From Bacteroidota bacterium (GTDB taxonomy: Bacteria > Bacteroidota > Bacteroidia > Palsa-948): DNA of 64,000 nt. Each line of letters opens with the position of its first letter. Position 1 is the first letter of the stretch. The DNA lies in assembly GCA_016195025.1 (NCBI GenBank), contig JACQAL010000076.1, forward strand, positions 62,001 through 126,000. Direction: 5' to 3'. The translations under genes were made by a program, and so were the position numbers. This document shows positions 56,801 to 64,000 of this stretch, one piece after another. Under the pieces are notes generated by a model. It was not told the origin of the DNA and did no database searches. It was given only the letters and a program-made list of their open reading frames with translations.

Positions 56801-57220
56801 AAATTTGGCGAGCCAACCGGCAGCGCAAAGGATTCTGCTTCTTCAAATCCTGTAGCCCCTGCAGGAATTACATGGACAGGAACCGACACAGTTTCATCTG
56901 CCAAGCCATTGCCGGGCGCCATTAAAGTTCCGGGAAAAAATAATTTATATTACTACATGCTTCCCACAGGCCCGGGCGTAACATACCGCATTCAACTTGC
57001 AAGCACTTCCAAGCGGCTTACTCCTTCGCAGATTGCAACTCAGTTCAAAGGCGTGACGAATGTGAAAGAATATGTGGAAGGCGGGCTTTATAAATATACC
57101 GCTGGCGATGTAAACAGCGTAGGAGAAATTAAAAAGCTGAAAAATGATTTACGGACGAAGGGCTATAAAGATGCATTCATTGTTCCGTTCAAAGATAACC
57201 AGCGCCTGCAGTATAAATAA
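53816..57220 (+). CDS. Large outer-membrane protein: Ig-like, barrel, CNA-B/CarboxypepD-like, SPOR (usher-like)
   Basis: 1134 residues. Signal peptide (MKRKITKISILICYSLFISHYSFSQ), an Ig-like/NEW3-type region (about 45-260), a long barrel-like stretch full of Tyr/Asn/Gly strands (about 290-800), a CNA-B-like unit with FIDLNGNNKRDKNELLLDNV and VLTDENGKAKL (about 808-870), a CarboxypepD-regulatory-like unit (VYGNVFVDREKL ... TLTSKDGTFELYVPFGKYTV, about 893-985) and a SPOR-like C-terminus (YRIQLASTSK ... KGYKDAFIVPF, about 1055-1130). Ushers of fimbrial pathways also combine a barrel with such beta domains. This, next to a chaperone-like gene and two secreted subunits, suggests an usher-like exporter; SPOR would bind peptidoglycan. 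No detectable plug motif; not proven. Confidence 0.72.
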   Translation: MKRKITKISILICYSLFISHYSFSQDTAAVKKDTLPKIKPDTAAAAAKDTTPKPLFTAFFDTTEFTLIEGEIVSKILRLQNNSGKEQSVRTAINYPGGWKLLTDVSKYYTLAPNDSIFIPVRIIPLGKIRGNTKYLINAFVINKDQVPMATAYFYAARPKSVNWDITISPFDKVYLMNDSTGAKFDINVLNIGNEEQALFMHISNYRKDVLLYDSTGRILKNTYREFNLKEQHDTSFHYRASILQGKRNFRTVDEMGYTIGFLNEAKRYTLFVNTSQSRILGTQGVQKMKKVDFVRLPNEMKVNPNSTFSLPLIAEANVGNLVTGQPVMNLMFSGYTTLDNGASINYFSQFFLSLYYADFSFLRNSTQYFGYYDKKWQIQLGSVGGIGGAIAAGGRGANAMYQINQHHSVGAFYTRAPYFFSKPDRESVGAVYAFNALRFRLMTSYSHLSNSGNVNYTSDYLGANSNYSFREGHSVTFGGYAVRNASSAPANPFVKWGFLAYGSYSGMFLKGKLQSSLSGNYISPYFTPFDKGDKITAAHSSHYMLNKQWNLHLNNNYNRNIYEPVLITSNQQKLRSINNTLTANTKVGENFLGGGVFYNFIRNNDTINMHSRGLTLNYSQAKYENNTFFSMGMQGGYSRLINAPNTRDYFFFQYFSLFRYHTFSGTIRYNYGTVSVLDKYYSDNGVYYQFLGASVNYQYQFRNPHWVLNDYLSYAYYNQFKRHSIGWTPEVLYFSKTGWRVRVTGGVYYSSSLANRGTIAIPGQTEEVPAPTRTHSYTTMLQVGVRKEFNIPFPWGSKKRFFSHTYIAFIDLNGNNKRDKNELLLDNVVVRTDEWEVLTDENGKAKLLNMAPGRYNFSAFSLIDLKGYFPNIEDSISVIKNDTIPVPFVKGVKVYGNVFVDREKLSPDAEIPVDLSGIHISASGVRNYSTLTSKDGTFELYVPFGKYTVTMDEKILGDRFTLLQNNIEITLDKKTESLFVTFLIVEKRRKLNIKKFGEPTGSAKDSASSNPVAPAGITWTGTDTVSSAKPLPGAIKVPGKNNLYYYMLPTGPGVTYRIQLASTSKRLTPSQIATQFKGVTNVKEYVEGGLYKYTAGDVNSVGEIKKLKNDLRTKGYKDAFIVPFKDNQRLQYK

Positions 57221-58210
57221 TTATTTGCCGGAAAAATATTCATAGTAATATTTAATTGCGCTGGAGGGCTCATCGTATAAATCATATTGAATTTCTTCAC
57301 TCGGCAAATTTTTTGCATTGTATTTATAAATTGTTTTTGAAAGCACATTGCCGGCACCATCGTATTTGATTTCAGAAATTTTATTTCCCTTCGCATCATA
57401 GTTCCAAACTATGCGCGTGGTGCCTGCTCTTTGATAGGTAATTTCGCTGAGCAGATTTTTTTTAGCATCGTATTCGTAATTGGTTTTATAATTAATGCTG
57501 CCATCTGATTCGTAGCAGATAGTTTTTGTTTTTAGCCCGCCTTCGTTATATTCATAAACATATTTTGCCGTTACGGAATCTTTTTTCATCAGCAGCATCA
57601 GCGTGATATTATTTTTTGAATCATAGTTTATTATTTTCTTCCCCGTTTGAACAGAAGAAGAATCGTATTCGGCTTCTTCGGTTTTATCTCCTTTTTCATC
57701 GTAGGAAAAAGTTTGCCTTGCTTGCATTTTCCCGGTTGAATCAGAAATTATTTTTTCAATCTCCTGATTTTTTGCATTGAACTTACTGGCGGCTTTGAAA
57801 ATTATTTTTTCGCTGGCATCGTATTCGGTTTTTTCCTGCAGGTTGCCGGGCGAATCATACAGATAAATATCTTTTGAATGAAAAGAATTATCTGCATGGT
57901 AAGAAGTTTCCAAACTTAATTTCCCTTTTTCATATACATAACTGATTTTTCCGTAGGGTGAACTGTCTTCAATGAGATTTCCTTTTTCGTTATATTTTTT
58001 TGTATAAAGCAGCGAGGAGTCGCGCTTCTTTTCTCCTAAGGAATATTTAAACTCATACGCATTTTTTGATTGTATGAACCATTGATTTTTTTCGGGCAGT
58101 TTATTTTTTGCCGGAGTTTTTTTGGAAGCGGATTTAGTTTTCGTTTGGGAAAATGATTCTGTTTGAAGAATAAATAGTCCGAAAGAAAAAAGCAGTATAC
58201 GAAAAATCAT
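57221..58210 (-). CDS. Exported YD/RHS-type repeat protein
   Basis: 329 residues. Signal peptide MIFRILLFSFGLFILQTESFSQ, a Lys-rich linker (SASKKTPAKNKLPEKNQ), then about ten YD-like repeats of about 20 residues (YNEKGNLIEDSS, YDSPGNLQEKTEY, YDEKGDKTEEAEY, YDAKGNKISEIKYDGAGN). These repeats form beta-sheet wraps in RHS/teneurin-like shells or simple solenoids. No toxin tip is seen. It ends adjacent to the convergent barrel gene. The following TPR gene lies 6 bases upstream on the same strand, so the two are likely cotranscribed. Confidence 0.85.
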   Translation of the reverse strand: MIFRILLFSFGLFILQTESFSQTKTKSASKKTPAKNKLPEKNQWFIQSKNAYEFKYSLGEKKRDSSLLYTKKYNEKGNLIEDSSPYGKISYVYEKGKLSLETSYHADNSFHSKDIYLYDSPGNLQEKTEYDASEKIIFKAASKFNAKNQEIEKIISDSTGKMQARQTFSYDEKGDKTEEAEYDSSSVQTGKKIINYDSKNNITLMLLMKKDSVTAKYVYEYNEGGLKTKTICYESDGSINYKTNYEYDAKKNLLSEITYQRAGTTRIVWNYDAKGNKISEIKYDGAGNVLSKTIYKYNAKNLPSEEIQYDLYDEPSSAIKYYYEYFSGK

Positions 58211-58216
58211 TTGGTG

Positions 58217-59605
58217 TTATCTTTTTCTATACGATTTTATCATGTCAATCACTGCGCGGTTTTTACGGAGTTCGGGAAGAAATTTAAAAATCTCTTTGTG
58301 CTTTTTATAATCAAGTTGAAGTGCGCTTTGCAAATAGGTAAGCGCTTCCTGTTTTTTTCCAACCCAAAGCAGGCAGGCAGACATGCGATAAAAAATTTCC
58401 GCGTTATCGGGATGATGCTTGATTCCCTGCGCAAGAACTTCTACCGCTTCTTCTTTTTCTCCCTCTTCAAAAAGCAAATTAGAATAATCGAGCCAGATAT
58501 TTTCGAGCGAAGGGTCTAACTCAATAACTTTTTTGTACGCTTCTTTCGCCTCATCGGTAAAACCTAATTTCTGATACGCATCGCCAATCACATACCAGTA
58601 GTCGGCATTTGCTTTTTCAATCTCAACTGCTTTTTTCAAATAGTGAATTCCTTCGGTGAGTTTATCCTGCTGGTCAAGCACGATTCCCATTCCAATCCAT
58701 GCATCAGCAAGATTTGCATCAATGGTAGTAGCGCGGTTGTAATTCAGCAATGCCTGCTCAAGATTTTTCAACTTCTCGTAACACTCGCCTATATAACAGT
58801 ATGTAATTGCTTCGGGTTTTTCATGCTTAAAAGTTTCTTCATAGCAGGAAACTGCTTCTTTCAATTTATTAATGTTCGCCAGCGAGTTTGCTTTATTGAA
58901 ATATGCCGGAGCAAAATCTTCCTTGATGGCAATCACATAATCATACGCTTCAATTGCTTTTTCAAAAAGTCCGAGACGGTTATGCACCACTCCGAGATTG
59001 AACCAGGCGCAATGGCTGTACGGATTTTTGTCGAGGAAGGAATTAAAATAGTCAATCGCTTCGTTATCTTTTGACAAAACTTCATAGCAGAATGCAAGTT
59101 CATAGAGAGCAGCATCATTTTTCGGATTCAGGTGAATGGTTTTTTTCAGGCAGTACATCGCGTCATCGTATTGTTCGAGGTTTTCATATTCAAATGCGAG
59201 ATATAAATTCGCATCCTCTTCAATATCTTTCGCACCTTCCGAATGTTCAATTGCCTTTTTGAAATTTTCAATCGCTTTCTCCGGCAGCCCTGTCAAACTA
59301 TAAATAGAGCCGCGCGTCATAAAAATTTCCGGATGAATCGGGTCAATCACTTCCGCCTGCGTGAGCACTTCAAGCGCTTTGCGGGTTTCTTTATTCGCGC
59401 TGAGCATTTGCGCTTTGCGGATAAGAAATTCTATGGAGAAAGGATATTGTTCAAGCGCGAGTTCCACCGCTTTCATCGCTTTTGGATACTGATTGGAGGT
59501 GAGATAATAATCAATGAGAATGTCAAATTCATCGGCATCAAAAAAACTTCGCGTGTTATTCGAGAGAAGTTCTTCAAATCTTTTTATCAAATCGTCATTT
59601 TTCAT
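58217..59605 (-). CDS. TPR repeat protein
   Basis: 462 residues with no signal peptide, so cytoplasmic. About eleven TPR units of 34 residues from about residue 35 to 420 (ALYELAFCYEVLSKDNEAIDYFNSFLDKNP, AWFNLGVVHNRLGLFEKAIEAYDYVI, AWIGMGIVLDQQDKLTEGIHYLKKAV; key W/L-G-A-P positions intact). TPR scaffolds bind partner proteins; the partner is unknown. ATG 59605 is 97 bases from the divergent GAF-SpoIIE gene. Confidence 0.92.
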   Translation of the reverse strand: MKNDDLIKRFEELLSNNTRSFFDADEFDILIDYYLTSNQYPKAMKAVELALEQYPFSIEFLIRKAQMLSANKETRKALEVLTQAEVIDPIHPEIFMTRGSIYSLTGLPEKAIENFKKAIEHSEGAKDIEEDANLYLAFEYENLEQYDDAMYCLKKTIHLNPKNDAALYELAFCYEVLSKDNEAIDYFNSFLDKNPYSHCAWFNLGVVHNRLGLFEKAIEAYDYVIAIKEDFAPAYFNKANSLANINKLKEAVSCYEETFKHEKPEAITYCYIGECYEKLKNLEQALLNYNRATTIDANLADAWIGMGIVLDQQDKLTEGIHYLKKAVEIEKANADYWYVIGDAYQKLGFTDEAKEAYKKVIELDPSLENIWLDYSNLLFEEGEKEEAVEVLAQGIKHHPDNAEIFYRMSACLLWVGKKQEALTYLQSALQLDYKKHKEIFKFLPELRKNRAVIDMIKSYRKR

Positions 59606-59677
59606 AGTATAACAAACTTACATAAAATTATCATCACATTCACGATTTAATTTTAAACGAAATGAACTTGAAAAAAT

Positions 59678-59685
59678 TATATTTG
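59678..59685 (+). promoter_or_regulatory. -7 promoter element TATATTTG of the GAF-SpoIIE gene
   Basis: TAnnTTTG, 16 bases before the ATG at 59702. Confidence 0.45.
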
Positions 59686-59701
59686 CCTGATAAATATTTT
59701 C

Positions 59702-62182
59702 ATGAGAAAACCCAAACATATTAACAAGGAATTTGAAACGCTGAAAGTGCTTGGCGATATTGGCAGAGATATCACTTCTTCGCTTGACTCTGAAAAAATT
59801 TTATTTACCGTTTATGAAAAAGTGAACAAACTCATGGATGCCACTGTGTTCGGAATCGGGCTGTACGATGCGAAGAAAAAAATAATTGACTACCAGCTTG
59901 CCATTGCCGAAAAGAAAAAATACAAACCCTATTCGCGAAACATGAAAGATAAAAATCAGTTTCCCGTCTGGTGCATTGAAAATAAAAAACCGGTTTTCAT
60001 CAATAATGTTTCACAGGAATATAAAAAGTATATAAAAAAATATTTTGACTCAAACCGCGAACTGGAAGACGGGAGCACCGAGCGCATTATTCATTCCATG
60101 CTTTACCAGCCGATAATAGTAAAGAAAAAAGTGCTCGGAATAATTTCAGTTCAGAGTTACCGGAAAAATGCGTACGATAAATTTCAACTGGAGATTTTGC
60201 AGAACATTGCTTCGTATACCGGCATTGCCATTGAAAATGCCCGCCTGCTTACCGAAGCAAAAACTTTTTCAAGAGAATCGGTTGCGCAGAAAAATAAAAT
60301 AGAAAAAACATTTCAGCATACAAAACTCCTGGCGAAAATTTCGGAAGAGATTGCTTCCTCTTTATCGGTGGAAGAAATTATTTCCCGCGTTTATAAAAGC
60401 GTGAACGATATGATGGATGCTTCGGTGTTCGCCATTGGTCTTCACATGCCCGAAACAAATGAACTTTATTATCCGGGCGATATTGAGAAAGGAGAAAAAC
60501 TTCCGCCCAATTCTACTTCGTTGGAGGAAGAAAAGAAAACCGCTGTAAAATGCTTTAAGAATAAAAAAGAATTTTTCATTAACGACTGGGAAAATTTTTA
60601 TTTCCGGGAGCACGGTGTTCTTCCTCCGAAAGCCGATGTGGGCGATACGCCTTCTTCCATTATTTATTTGCCGTTGTTGATTAAGGAAAAACCGATGGGA
60701 GTTCTCACCGTGCAGAGTTTCCGGAAGAATGCATATACGGAATATCACCTGAATATTCTCCGCGCGCTGGCGGTTTCCACTGCAAAGTCGCTCGAGAACG
60801 CGCGGCTGTATGAAAACATGGAAGGAGAAGTGAAAGCGCGCACGGTGGAAATTAGAAAGCAGAAAGAAGAAATTGAACAAACATATCAGAATGTAAAACT
60901 TCTCAGCGAAATAGGGCAGAAGATTACTTCAAGTTTATCAGTGGAAAAAATTATTGTAACGGTGTATGACCACATCAATCAACTCATGGACGCTTCGAGT
61001 TTCTGGATTGGAATTTACAACGAAGAAAAACAAACGCTCGATTACCCGATGGGAATTGAGCGCGGGCAGCATCTTTCCTTTGCGCATTATAATTTATCAG
61101 ATGATTACTGGATTCCCGTCTGGTCGTTCAAAAATAAGAAAGAAGTTTTTGTGAATGATTACGAGCGCGAGTACAACAAGTACATTCCCAGCCGCCCGCT
61201 GCCGAAAGCCATTGCAGGAGAAGCCCCGCAGTCATCCATCTGGATTCCGCTTTTTACAAAAGATAAAAAGCAACTTGGCATTCTCACCATTCAGAGTTTT
61301 CAGAAAAATGCCTACACGGAATTTCATCTCAATGTGGCGCGGAACCTTGCGCTCTTCACTGCCATTGCCCTTGAAAATGCTTTGCTATACGAAGAGTTAA
61401 TGAATAAAAATAAAGACATTACTGACAGCATTAACTACGCGAAAAAAATTCAGAACACCATTCTCCCTTCCGAAGAAAAAATAAAAGAACTTTTGCCCGA
61501 ATCATTTATTCTCTACAAGCCGAAAGATATTGTGAGCGGAGATTTTTATTTTATTGACCGCGCGCATGGAAACGGAAAAATAATTGCAGCCGCTGTTGAT
61601 TGCACCGGGCATGGAGTTCCCGGAGCATTTCTCACCATTGTTGGAAATGATTTGCTCGATAACATTATCAATGAAAGAGGAATCACAAACCCGAAAGAAA
61701 TTATTTCTGAAATGAACGAAGGAATCATTCACCGCCTTTCGCTCGTGGACGATGTGCAGCATTTGCGCGATGGAATGGATATGGCGGTATGCACCATTGA
61801 CAAATCATCGAATCAACTTTCTTTGCTTTATTCAGGTGCGTACAACCCGCTGTATTTTATCCGTGATGGAAAATTAATTGAGATGGATGCCATTCGTTTC
61901 AACATCGGGAGCATTCCGGAAACTGCGAAAGAAAAAATTTCCTGCCATACGATGGAAATTGAAAAGGGAGATACGGTATATCTTTTTTCCGATGGCTATG
62001 CCGACCAGTTGAATCACGACACGGGAAAAAAATTTATGAAGGGAAGATTCAAGCAACTGCTTCTCGATATTCATCAGAAACCCATGAGCGAGCAAAAACA
62101 AATTCTCGAAGCAACACATATTGAATGGAAACACGGGCTTTTTCAAACCGATGATATTCTGGTAATGGGATTTCGTTTCTGA
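59702..62182 (+). CDS. Triple-GAF SpoIIE protein phosphatase (SiaA-like role)
   Basis: 826 residues, no membrane helix or signal peptide, so cytoplasmic. Three GAF domains (about 15-185, 205-385, 400-570), each opening with a SSLSVEKI/SSLDSEKI-type helix and ending GIAIENARLL / STAKSLENARLY / TAIALENALLY, then the helix SINYAKKIQNTILPSEE and a SpoIIE/PP2C phosphatase domain (GDFYFIDRAHG, DCTGHGVPGAFL, DMAVCTIDKS, LFSDGYADQLN). GAF units sense small molecules and control dephosphorylation. The next gene encodes a SiaC-family protein, the known phosphoprotein substrate class of SiaA phosphatases. Confidence 0.93.
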   Translation: MRKPKHINKEFETLKVLGDIGRDITSSLDSEKILFTVYEKVNKLMDATVFGIGLYDAKKKIIDYQLAIAEKKKYKPYSRNMKDKNQFPVWCIENKKPVFINNVSQEYKKYIKKYFDSNRELEDGSTERIIHSMLYQPIIVKKKVLGIISVQSYRKNAYDKFQLEILQNIASYTGIAIENARLLTEAKTFSRESVAQKNKIEKTFQHTKLLAKISEEIASSLSVEEIISRVYKSVNDMMDASVFAIGLHMPETNELYYPGDIEKGEKLPPNSTSLEEEKKTAVKCFKNKKEFFINDWENFYFREHGVLPPKADVGDTPSSIIYLPLLIKEKPMGVLTVQSFRKNAYTEYHLNILRALAVSTAKSLENARLYENMEGEVKARTVEIRKQKEEIEQTYQNVKLLSEIGQKITSSLSVEKIIVTVYDHINQLMDASSFWIGIYNEEKQTLDYPMGIERGQHLSFAHYNLSDDYWIPVWSFKNKKEVFVNDYEREYNKYIPSRPLPKAIAGEAPQSSIWIPLFTKDKKQLGILTIQSFQKNAYTEFHLNVARNLALFTAIALENALLYEELMNKNKDITDSINYAKKIQNTILPSEEKIKELLPESFILYKPKDIVSGDFYFIDRAHGNGKIIAAAVDCTGHGVPGAFLTIVGNDLLDNIINERGITNPKEIISEMNEGIIHRLSLVDDVQHLRDGMDMAVCTIDKSSNQLSLLYSGAYNPLYFIRDGKLIEMDAIRFNIGSIPETAKEKISCHTMEIEKGDTVYLFSDGYADQLNHDTGKKFMKGRFKQLLLDIHQKPMSEQKQILEATHIEWKHGLFQTDDILVMGFRF

Positions 62183-62189
62183 ACTTTTT

Positions 62190-62197
62190 TACCTTTG
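62190..62197 (+). promoter_or_regulatory. -7 promoter element TACCTTTG of the siaC-like gene
   Basis: TAnnTTTG only 6 bases before the ATG at 62204; if used, the transcript would be nearly leaderless. Confidence 0.45.
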
Positions 62198-62203
62198 TGC
62201 TTA

Positions 62204-62575
62204 ATGAGCAACATTCTTCTGAATTCAACTGCGAAAACTCCCGAAGTGCGTTTTGATTCCGCTTCGGGAATTCTTGAAATTGAAGGACGGCTCATTCCCG
62301 AAAATCCCGATGAGTTTTTTTCCGTGCTTTACAACTCGCTGAATTCTTTCAAGAGGGATAATTCTGAAAATACTATTCTTCTTCGCCTTCATTATTACAA
62401 TACAACGTCTTCGAAACGCCTGCTGCATTTTTTTCAGAAAGCGGAAGAACTTTATCAAAGCGGCTGCAAACTGAAAATCATCTGGGAGTACGAAGATGGC
62501 GATGACGATTCCATGCGCGATGGAGAGGATTACCAGCAGTTGCTCAAGATTCCTTTCGAAGTGAAACTTGAATAA
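62204..62575 (+). CDS. SiaC-family regulatory phosphoprotein (DUF1987)
   Basis: 123 residues from ATG 62204 (an in-frame TTG at 62195 is unlikely). Family marks: TPEVRFDSASGILEIEGRLIPENPDEFF (key TPEV, IEGR.IPEN), the phosphoacceptor region YYNTTSSKRLLHFF with T67/T68, and IIWEYEDGDDDSMRDGEDYQ. In Pseudomonas, SiaC is phosphorylated on Thr68 by SiaB and dephosphorylated by the SiaA phosphatase, controlling a diguanylate cyclase. Here it follows a GAF-SpoIIE phosphatase by 21 bases; no SiaB or cyclase gene is nearby, so the output is unknown. Confidence 0.9.
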   Translation: MSNILLNSTAKTPEVRFDSASGILEIEGRLIPENPDEFFSVLYNSLNSFKRDNSENTILLRLHYYNTTSSKRLLHFFQKAEELYQSGCKLKIIWEYEDGDDDSMRDGEDYQQLLKIPFEVKLE

Positions 62576-62614
62576 ATACTTCCGTTGCTTTCTGATTTTT
62601 CTCGCCTAAAATTT

Positions 62615-62622
62615 TATCTTTG
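62615..62622 (+). promoter_or_regulatory. -7 promoter element TATCTTTG of glmM
   Basis: TAnnTTTG 16 bases before the glmM ATG at 62639. Confidence 0.5.
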
Positions 62623-62638
62623 TTTTCATTTTTGAAAC

Positions 62639-64000
62639 ATGTTAATCAAATCTATTTCGGGAATCCGCGGAACCATTGGAGGAAAATCGGGAGAGAATCT
62701 TACGCCTGCCGATATTGTAAAATTTACTTCTGCTTATGGCGCATGGACGCTGAATCAGCGGGCAAAATCTAAAAAACAATCCCGATATGTATCGGGAGCA
62801 AAAGTTGTGATTGGCAGAGATGCGCGCATGTCGGGCGAAATGGTGAGCAAACTGGTTTCATCCACGCTTCTCGGAATGGGAATTGATGTAATTGATATAG
62901 GACTTTCCACAACTCCCACAGTAGAAATTGCTGTAACCGATGAAAAAGCCGATGGTGGAATCATCATCACCGCAAGCCATAATCCGAAACAATGGAACGC
63001 GCTGAAACTTTTAAATGCTGACGGAGAATTTATTTCTGAAAAAGACGGACAGCAGGTTTTGAAAATTGCAGAAGACGATAAATTTATTTTTGAAGAAGTT
63101 CATTCGCTGGGCGAGCGAACTGAAAAAAATGAGTACATCAAAAAACACATAGATAAAATTCTTGCGCTTGATTTGGTGGATAAAAAAGCAATTAAAGAAA
63201 AAAAGTTTCGCATTGCAGTGGATGCGGTGAATTCCACAGGAGGAATTGCAGTACCCATGCTGCTCGAAGCGCTGGGCGTGGAAGAAATTTTCAAAGTAAA
63301 CTGCGAACCCACCGGTGACTTTGCGCATAATCCCGAACCGCTTCCTGAAAATCTTTATGAACTTTCAAAAGTTGTCATGAAGAAACGCGCGCATCTCGGC
63401 ATTGCCGTTGACCCCGATGTTGACCGGCTCGCTTTAATTTCCGAAGACGGAGAAATGTTCGGGGAAGAATACACGCTCGTTGCAGTGGCAGATTATGTTC
63501 TGAAAAATTCCAAAAAGGCCGTGCCTGCCGGCAGGCAGGGAAATACGGTTTCAAATCTTTCTTCCACGCGCGCGCTGAAAGATGTTACAGAGAAACACGG
63601 AGGAAATTATTTTGCTTCGGCAGTCGGTGAAGTGAACGTGGTGGAGATGATGAAAAAACATAAGGCGGTGATTGGCGGAGAAGGAAATGGCGGAGTGATT
63701 TATCCCGAACTTCACTATGGAAGAGATGCATTGGTGGGAATTGCTTTGTTCCTTACGCATCTCGCTAAATTCGGCAAGTCATGTTCAATGCTTCGCTCCA
63801 CTTATCCGAATTATCACATCTCAAAAAATAAAATTGAAATTATAAATGGAATTGACGTGGGAAAACTTTTAATTGGCGTGAAAGAAAAATATAAAAAGCA
63901 ACCCATGAATGAAGCAGACGGAATAAAAATTGAATTCGGAAAAGAGTGGGTGCATTTGCGCAGAAGCAACACCGAGCCCATCATTCGCATTTATTCCGAA
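62639..64000 (+). CDS. glmM: Phosphoglucosamine mutase GlmM (3' end cut by window edge)
   Basis: 454 codons are present; the frame is open to the window end, where NTEPIIRIYSE, the usual C-terminal motif, shows that only a few residues are missing. FGIRGT-like start is SGIRGTIG; the phosphoserine motif ITASHNPKQWNALK (about 110), the metal loop DPDVDRLAL (about 259) and GGEGNGGVIYPELHYGRDA are present. It converts glucosamine-6-phosphate to glucosamine-1-phosphate for peptidoglycan and LPS. Two in-frame palindromic insertions add QSRYVSGA (about 47-53) and VPAGRQG (about 294-300). The residue pattern fits GlmM/phosphomannomutase; GlmM is the more likely of the two. Confidence 0.93.
   Translation, partial: MLIKSISGIRGTIGGKSGENLTPADIVKFTSAYGAWTLNQRAKSKKQSRYVSGAKVVIGRDARMSGEMVSKLVSSTLLGMGIDVIDIGLSTTPTVEIAVTDEKADGGIIITASHNPKQWNALKLLNADGEFISEKDGQQVLKIAEDDKFIFEEVHSLGERTEKNEYIKKHIDKILALDLVDKKAIKEKKFRIAVDAVNSTGGIAVPMLLEALGVEEIFKVNCEPTGDFAHNPEPLPENLYELSKVVMKKRAHLGIAVDPDVDRLALISEDGEMFGEEYTLVAVADYVLKNSKKAVPAGRQGNTVSNLSSTRALKDVTEKHGGNYFASAVGEVNVVEMMKKHKAVIGGEGNGGVIYPELHYGRDALVGIALFLTHLAKFGKSCSMLRSTYPNYHISKNKIEIINGIDVGKLLIGVKEKYKKQPMNEADGIKIEFGKEWVHLRRSNTEPIIRIYSE
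62780..62797. repeat. Palindromic element inserted in glmM (1)
   Basis: TCCCGATA-TG-TATCGGGA, 8-bp perfect arms, coding SRYVSG. Same arms as 50386-50403. Confidence 0.85.
63522..63537. repeat. Palindromic element inserted in glmM (2)
   Basis: TGCCTGCCGGCAGGCA, perfect 16-bp palindrome, coding PAGRQ. Related to the element in the RsmI-like gene. Confidence 0.85.

Overview
The window is one stretch of an AT-rich bacterial chromosome that I assign to the phylum Bacteroidota, probably an uncultivated Bacteroidia-like lineage. The evidence is a TAnnTTTG-type promoter motif close upstream of many start codons, almost no Shine-Dalgarno sequences, a type IX secretion (T9SS) style surface protein, GWxTD, DUF5916 and OstA-like proteins, and gene pairs I know from that phylum (tsaD/tamB divergent; dnaA next to a low-molecular-weight phosphatase and an RsmI-like methylase; phoH-purC). 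I see no prophage, transposase, CRISPR array or rRNA operon.

Layout. 1-7.7 kb: tsaD (cut by the window edge), then divergently tamB-like, an ABC exporter and a small repeat protein. 7.7-16.9 kb: housekeeping genes: RsmI-like methylase, phosphatase, dnaA, a 5'-nucleotidase split over two genes, a thioesterase, ribD, prmC and ligA. 16.9-30.3 kb: signalling and surface genes: a sensor/SpoIIE phosphatase, a frameshifted DUF4142 gene, two outer-membrane barrels, a GWxTD protein, a glycosyltransferase and two surface proteins. 30.3-48.4 kb: helicase-nuclease, vWA protein, SAM hydrolase, phoH, purC, a DUF5916 protein, a gene broken by an amber stop, lolD, sucC, fabI, three tRNAs (Gly, Pro, Leu), a membrane glycosyltransferase-like protein and an OstA/LptA-like protein. 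48.4-50.7 kb: a scarred region with a TPR gene, REP-like palindromes, a small GIY-YIG nuclease and a chimeric ORF that ends in a remnant of a TPR paralogue. 50.8-57.2 kb: a four-gene surface-structure locus. 57.2-64 kb: a YD-repeat protein, a TPR protein, a GAF-SpoIIE phosphatase paired with a SiaC-like protein, and glmM (cut by the window edge).

The best candidate for an undescribed system is 50.8-57.2 kb. It holds a two-domain Ig-like periplasmic protein (interrupted at a dnaX-type A-AAA-AAG slippery site), two secreted subunit-like proteins that share an ITKYGA[T/S]TL motif, and a 1134-residue outer-membrane protein with Ig-like, barrel, CNA-B-like, carboxypeptidase-regulatory-like and SPOR-like parts. 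The order and parts resemble a chaperone-usher fimbrial pathway, but the family assignment is inference.

A second theme runs through the whole window: small repeat elements. Heptamer (sometimes octamer) short tandem arrays sit between genes, inside essential genes (tsaD, ribD, prmC, ligA, a helicase) and in DNA coding for several signal peptides. Short perfect palindromes are inserted in frame in glmM and the RsmI-like gene, and REP-like hairpins flank a GIY-YIG nuclease. Three genes look broken by single-base changes (frameshifts at 20.5 and 51.2 kb, an amber stop at 40.4 kb). They could be real decay, recoding or assembly errors.
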